From the NCBI GenBank assembly GCA_003231035.1, contig QIHU01000498.1, forward strand, positions 1 to 7,837: a DNA stretch of 7,837 nt, in the 5' to 3' direction. Below are positions 5,055-7,837 of this stretch, piece after piece (within the stretch, counting starts at the first letter, position 1; each line of letters begins with the position of its first letter). The notes under the pieces were generated by a model. It saw only the letters and a program-made list of their open reading frames with translations. It made no database searches and was not told the DNA's origin. Origin of the DNA: Acidobacteriota bacterium. GTDB taxonomy: Bacteria; Acidobacteriota; Thermoanaerobaculia; Multivoradales; SZUA-115. The position numbers and the translations under genes were made by a program.

Positions 5055-7837
5055 TACTCCTCCACCTCGAGGAGGGCCGAGCCCAACACGAGGGTGAAAT
5101 CGACCAGTCGCGGAGCCTCGAACAGCGCGGTGATCGGCAACTCGACCCCAAAGTGCTCTTGCACCCGCGCCATGACTTTGGTCGCCAACAGCGAATGACC
5201 GCCAAGGTCCCAGAAGCTATCTTGCAACCCCACCTTGCCAACGTCCAACACCACCTCCCAGATGACTCCGACCTCCACTTCGAACTCGGTGCGCGGCGCC
5301 TCGGGTAGTGCACGCTCTTCGACCTCGGGTGCGGGCAAGGCATCGCGATCGACCTTGCCGTTGGCGGTCAGCGGCAAGCGTTCGAGAACCACGATCGCCG
5401 ACGGCACCATGAAGCGGGGCACCTCCCCTAAGAGGTACTGGCGAAGCTCGCCGACCTCCACCGTGGCTGTTCCCAGTGGTTCGACGTAGGCCACCAGACT
5501 GCTGTCGTCCGGCCCCTTGTCGCGCAGGATCACGTACGCCGCCGAGACCGAGGGATGGCGCCCGAGGATCGCCTCGATCTCTCCTAGCTCGATTCGGAAG
5601 CCACGCACCTTGACCTGCCGGTCCAGTCGGCCGAGGAAGTCGAGGGCACCCTCAACGCGCCAGCGAGCTCGATCGCCGGTGCGATAGAGGCGCGAACCGG
5701 GTCGGCCGGAGAGCGGATCGGGAACGAACCGTTCGGCGGTGAGCGCCGGTCGGCCGAGGTAGCCCCGCGCCAGCCCATCGCCGCCCAACATCAACTCACC
5801 GGCGACGCCGACCGGAAGTGGGGTCATCCTCGAGTCGACCACGAACGAATCGGTGCGACCCAGCGGACGCCCGATCGGAACTCCCATCGGCGGTACCGCG
5901 TCACCGGCGCGCATCGGATGAACCACGGCGAAGGTGGTGCTCTCGGTCGGTCCATAGGCATTGGCCAAGATTCCTCCTAGCCCCTCGGTCGCCTGTCGGT
6001 GCAGGTAGCGTTCGACGTCCGACACCGGCACCACATCGCCACCTGCCAGAACTAGGCCCACCTGGTCGAAGGAACTCAAACGCTCGGCCACCATTTGGTG
6101 GAACAGGCCTGAGGTCAAGAAAAGGTTCGAGACCCGATGGCGCACTAGCTGATCGGCGAGCAACGACAAGCTGAGCACCTCGGGCGGCGCCAAAACCAAG
6201 CGACCGCCGACGCACAGCGCATTCCAAATTTCGAAGGTCGCCGCGTCGAAGCTGACCGACCCCACTTGCAGGTGCACCATGTCGTGGCGTGGCGGGCAGC
6301 AGTGGAGACCGGTGACCAGCCGAGCCACCGAACGATTGGAGATCATGACCGCCTTCGGGCGCCCGGTGGAGCCCGAAGTGTAGGTGGCGTAGGCCAGGTT
6401 GAGCGCCGACGCCCGCGCTCGCGGTTCCCACCGCAAGGGTGGGGGCGCGACCTCCTCGTCGAGCAGGACGACTTCCCGCATCGAGGCCACGATCTCGCCG
6501 GGCAACGAGCGCGCGGTGGTCCTGCCCAGGGTTAGCAGGAAGTCGACGCCCGAGTCCTCGACCATCTGCTTCAGCCGAGCCACTGGATAGTCCTCGTCGA
6601 GCGGTAGGTAGGCCCCGCCCGCTTGCAGAATGGCCACCAAGCCCACCACCAACTCCACCGAGCGCTCGGCCGCGATCGCCACCAGCCTCTCTGGACCGAC
6701 GCCCAGCTCCACCAAGCGCGCCGCCAGCCGGCTGGAGCGCTCCCAAAGTTCACCGTAGCTGACGTGGAGCTCTCCACGGATCAACGCGACTGCTTCCGGG
6801 CGGTGTGCGGTCACCCCTGCCACCAGCTCGGCAACGGTCGAGTCCCGTGGGTACTCATCGCGCGTGTCATTCCACTCGACCACCACTTGGTGACGTTCGC
6901 CGGTGCCCAGCAGCGGCAAGCTGTCGAGCGATCGCTCGGGGTCGTTGAGTGCCGCCCTCGCCAGACATGCGAACTGTCGGGTCAACCGCCACATGGTGGT
7001 GCGATCAAACAGGTCGCTCGCGAACTCCACATCGCAGACGAGGCAGTCGCTGCGATCCTCGAGAGCCATCATCAGATCCCACTTGGCGGTGCCACTGTGG
7101 ACCTCGTGCAACCGCAAGGTGACTCCAGGGGCGAGTTCACGGAGTTCCTGCGAGTTGCCTCCCAAGGTGAAGACGACCTGGAACAGCGGCGTTTGCGAGA
7201 GATCCCGTTCGCCACCGAGAACCTCGACCAACTGTTCGAAGGGAGTTTCCTGGTTCTTGAGTACACCGATCGCCCGCTGGCGCATCTGCTCGACCAACCC
7301 CAGAACACTCTGCTCACCTTGGACATCGGTGGCCACGACCACCGCATTGACCAAGAATCCAATCAGCCCGTGCAACTCGCCGCGCGGCCGGTTGGCCATC
7401 GGCGTACCGACCAGCACTCGTGGCGCTCCGGCCCAGCGGCCGAGGAGTACCTGGAAGAGAGCGAGCAAGATGAAGAATGGCGAGGTTGTGCAGCGAGCCG
7501 CCAGCTTGCGGGCGGCCTGCGTCAACTCGACCGGGAGGCGGGCCTGCAAGTGGCCTCCGCGCTGGCTCATCACCGCCGGCCGTGGCCGATCGGTCGGCAA
7601 GGCGAGCGGCGGCGGCTGCGCCCCGATCTCCCGGCGCCAGAAGTCGAGCTGCGGGGCGAGACGCTCGGCCGTCATCTCGGCGCGCTGCCGCCGAGCGTAG
7701 GCCGCGTACTGCAACGTCACCGGCGGGAGCGAGTGGCCCTCACCTGCGACGAAAGCCCGGTAGATCTCGATCAACTCGCCAAAGAAGATGTCGGTCGACC
7801 AACCATCGACAATGATGTGGTGGAAGGCAACCAGGAG
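5054..7837 (-). CDS. Nonribosomal peptide synthetase, C-terminal part ([C]-A-T), 5'-partial
   Basis: This is the last 927 residues of an NRPS subunit; the frame is open through the right edge, so the true start lies outside the window. Fragment residues 1-305 are the C-domain remainder (HHIIVDGWS at 6-14), 335-835 an A domain with motifs A1-A10, and 850-918 a carrier domain with LGGHSL around Ser882, the expected phosphopantetheine site. The protein ends nine residues after the carrier domain with an acidic LEVEE tail and has no thioesterase, reductase or epimerase. The peptidyl intermediate is therefore expected to pass to the C domain of the next protein, whose gene overlaps this stop by one base. 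Activity should be cytosolic: amino acid adenylation, thioester loading and peptide bond formation. The in-frame TTG at 7774 lies inside the C domain and is not a start. NRPS identity is very secure; the product is unknown. Confidence 0.97.
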   Translation of the reverse strand, partial: LLVAFHHIIVDGWSTDIFFGELIEIYRAFVAGEGHSLPPVTLQYAAYARRQRAEMTAERLAPQLDFWRREIGAQPPPLALPTDRPRPAVMSQRGGHLQARLPVELTQAARKLAARCTTSPFFILLALFQVLLGRWAGAPRVLVGTPMANRPRGELHGLIGFLVNAVVVATDVQGEQSVLGLVEQMRQRAIGVLKNQETPFEQLVEVLGGERDLSQTPLFQVVFTLGGNSQELRELAPGVTLRLHEVHSGTAKWDLMMALEDRSDCLVCDVEFASDLFDRTTMWRLTRQFACLARAALNDPERSLDSLPLLGTGERHQVVVEWNDTRDEYPRDSTVAELVAGVTAHRPEAVALIRGELHVSYGELWERSSRLAARLVELGVGPERLVAIAAERSVELVVGLVAILQAGGAYLPLDEDYPVARLKQMVEDSGVDFLLTLGRTTARSLPGEIVASMREVVLLDEEVAPPPLRWEPRARASALNLAYATYTSGSTGRPKAVMISNRSVARLVTGLHCCPPRHDMVHLQVGSVSFDAATFEIWNALCVGGRLVLAPPEVLSLSLLADQLVRHRVSNLFLTSGLFHQMVAERLSSFDQVGLVLAGGDVVPVSDVERYLHRQATEGLGGILANAYGPTESTTFAVVHPMRAGDAVPPMGVPIGRPLGRTDSFVVDSRMTPLPVGVAGELMLGGDGLARGYLGRPALTAERFVPDPLSGRPGSRLYRTGDRARWRVEGALDFLGRLDRQVKVRGFRIELGEIEAILGRHPSVSAAYVILRDKGPDDSSLVAYVEPLGTATVEVGELRQYLLGEVPRFMVPSAIVVLERLPLTANGKVDRDALPAPEVEERALPEAPRTEFEVEVGVIWEVVLDVGKVGLQDSFWDLGGHSLLATKVMARVQEHFGVELPITALFEAPRLVDFTLVLGSALLEVEE
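5057..5063 (-). promoter_or_regulatory. Ribosome binding site for the second NRPS gene, inside the end of the first
   Basis: The minus strand reads GGAGGAG-TA-GTG here. GGAGG (5063-5059) stands 4 bases before the GTG at 5054-5052. It lies within the final Glu codons of the upstream gene, and the stop and start overlap (TAGTG). This supports the GTG over the later in-frame ATG at 4979, which has no Shine-Dalgarno sequence at a usual distance, and it suggests translational coupling of the two synthetase genes in one operon. Confidence 0.7.
5084..5290 (-). other. Peptidyl carrier (T/PCP) domain
   Basis: Carrier domain of the first visible module, fragment residues about 850-918. The core DSFWDLGGHSLLATKV contains Ser882 (codon TCG at 5194-5192), the expected 4'-phosphopantetheine attachment site, and is followed by the typical LPITALFEAPRLVDF helix region. 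It is the last domain of the protein, so it should hand its chain in trans to the C domain at 4904-3600. Confidence 0.95.
5333..6835 (-). other. Adenylation (A) domain, probably aliphatic amino acid
   Basis: Activates an amino acid as aminoacyl-AMP and loads the following carrier domain. Motifs in order: A1 VSYGELWERSSRLA (fragment residue 359 on), A2 ILQAGGAYLPLD (403-414), A3 YTSGSTGRPKAVMI (486-499), A4 SFDAATFEIW (529-538), A5 NAYGPTESTTF (626-636), A6 GELMLGGDGLARGYL (680-694), A7 YRTGDRARW (718-726), A8 GRLDRQVKVRGFRIELGEIE (736-755), A9 VPRFMVP (806-812), A10 NGKVDR with Lys828. Two departures from consensus: PKA instead of PKG in A3 and GDR instead of GDL in A7. Aligning by eye to GrsA PheA, the ten pocket residues are D531 A532 F535 F573 V596 A598 A627 T635 F636 K828. 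Seven of ten match the Ile code DAFFYGITFK as I remember it, so an aliphatic substrate (Ile or Val-like) is an inference, not a firm call. Confidence 0.93.
6923..7837 (-). other. Condensation (C) domain, C-terminal two thirds
   Basis: Peptide-bond-forming domain, cut by the window edge just before the active site, so motifs C1 and C2 are not visible. C3 is intact as HHIIVDGWS (fragment residues 6-14; the second His is the conserved catalytic position). C5 reads IGFLVNAVVVAT (159-170), C6 NQETPFEQLVEVL (195-207) and C7 RDLSQTPLFQVVF (211-223). C4 departs from the usual YxDYAxWQ and reads YAAYARRQR (44-52), lacking the Asp and Trp. The domain looks functional. I could not assign it with confidence to the LCL, DCL or dual subtype without the N-terminal motifs; no epimerase precedes it in view. 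Confidence 0.93.

Noticed and set aside
5901..6746. A 281-codon minus-strand frame overlapping the first A domain
   Set aside because: It is an off-frame reading of a region where the other frame shows all A-domain motifs in order; its composition is Gly/Arg/Ala-rich without motifs.
1..7837. Terminators, promoters, CRISPR arrays, tRNAs, mobile elements
   Set aside because: The window is continuous NRPS coding sequence on one strand with a one-base gene overlap; I saw no intergenic space, direct-repeat array, transposase or RNA gene.

Overview
The window lies inside a nonribosomal peptide synthetase (NRPS) locus. Everything recognisable is on the minus strand, so the biosynthetic order runs from high to low coordinates. 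The DNA is strongly GC-rich, with G or C at most third codon positions and fairly frequent TTG leucine codons. There is essentially no non-coding DNA. This fits a high-GC bacterium with large secondary-metabolite clusters (Myxococcota, Acidobacteriota or Actinomycetota style), but no taxonomic marker is present and I do not name a taxon.

Layout, in order of translation: (1) 7837-5054, the 3' part of one NRPS gene, open at the window edge. It encodes the rest of a condensation (C) domain beginning at its catalytic HHxxxDG motif, then a full adenylation (A) domain and a carrier (T/PCP) domain, and it stops without a thioesterase. (2) 5054 to the left edge, a second NRPS gene whose GTG start shares one base with the TAG stop of the first (TAGTG). 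It encodes a short N-terminal helix-like segment, then C-A-T-C and the beginning of another A domain. This second gene is readable as one long frame from 5054 to about 357. The expected continuation (C/A linker and A-domain start, motifs A1 and A2) then appears in a different frame from 355 to the left edge. About 17-20 bases of linker seem to be missing there, so the gene is either broken or mis-assembled at that point.

Together the window shows [C]-A-T | C-A-T-C-[A] on two consecutive proteins, with no epimerase, methyltransferase, thioesterase or tailoring gene in view. By collinearity the first module probably adds an aliphatic residue: the pocket reads D-A-F-F-V-A-A-T-F-K, closest among codes I remember to an Ile code. 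The second module is the notable one. Its A domain belongs to the Lys2 (alpha-aminoadipate reductase) type rather than the usual NRPS type, with pocket D-P-R-N-F-V-L-R-A-K and several family-specific signatures, but it sits in a normal C-A-T-C context without the reductase domain that follows it in Lys2. Its phosphate-binding loop is also degenerate. The substrate of the third module cannot be read because the window ends before the pocket.
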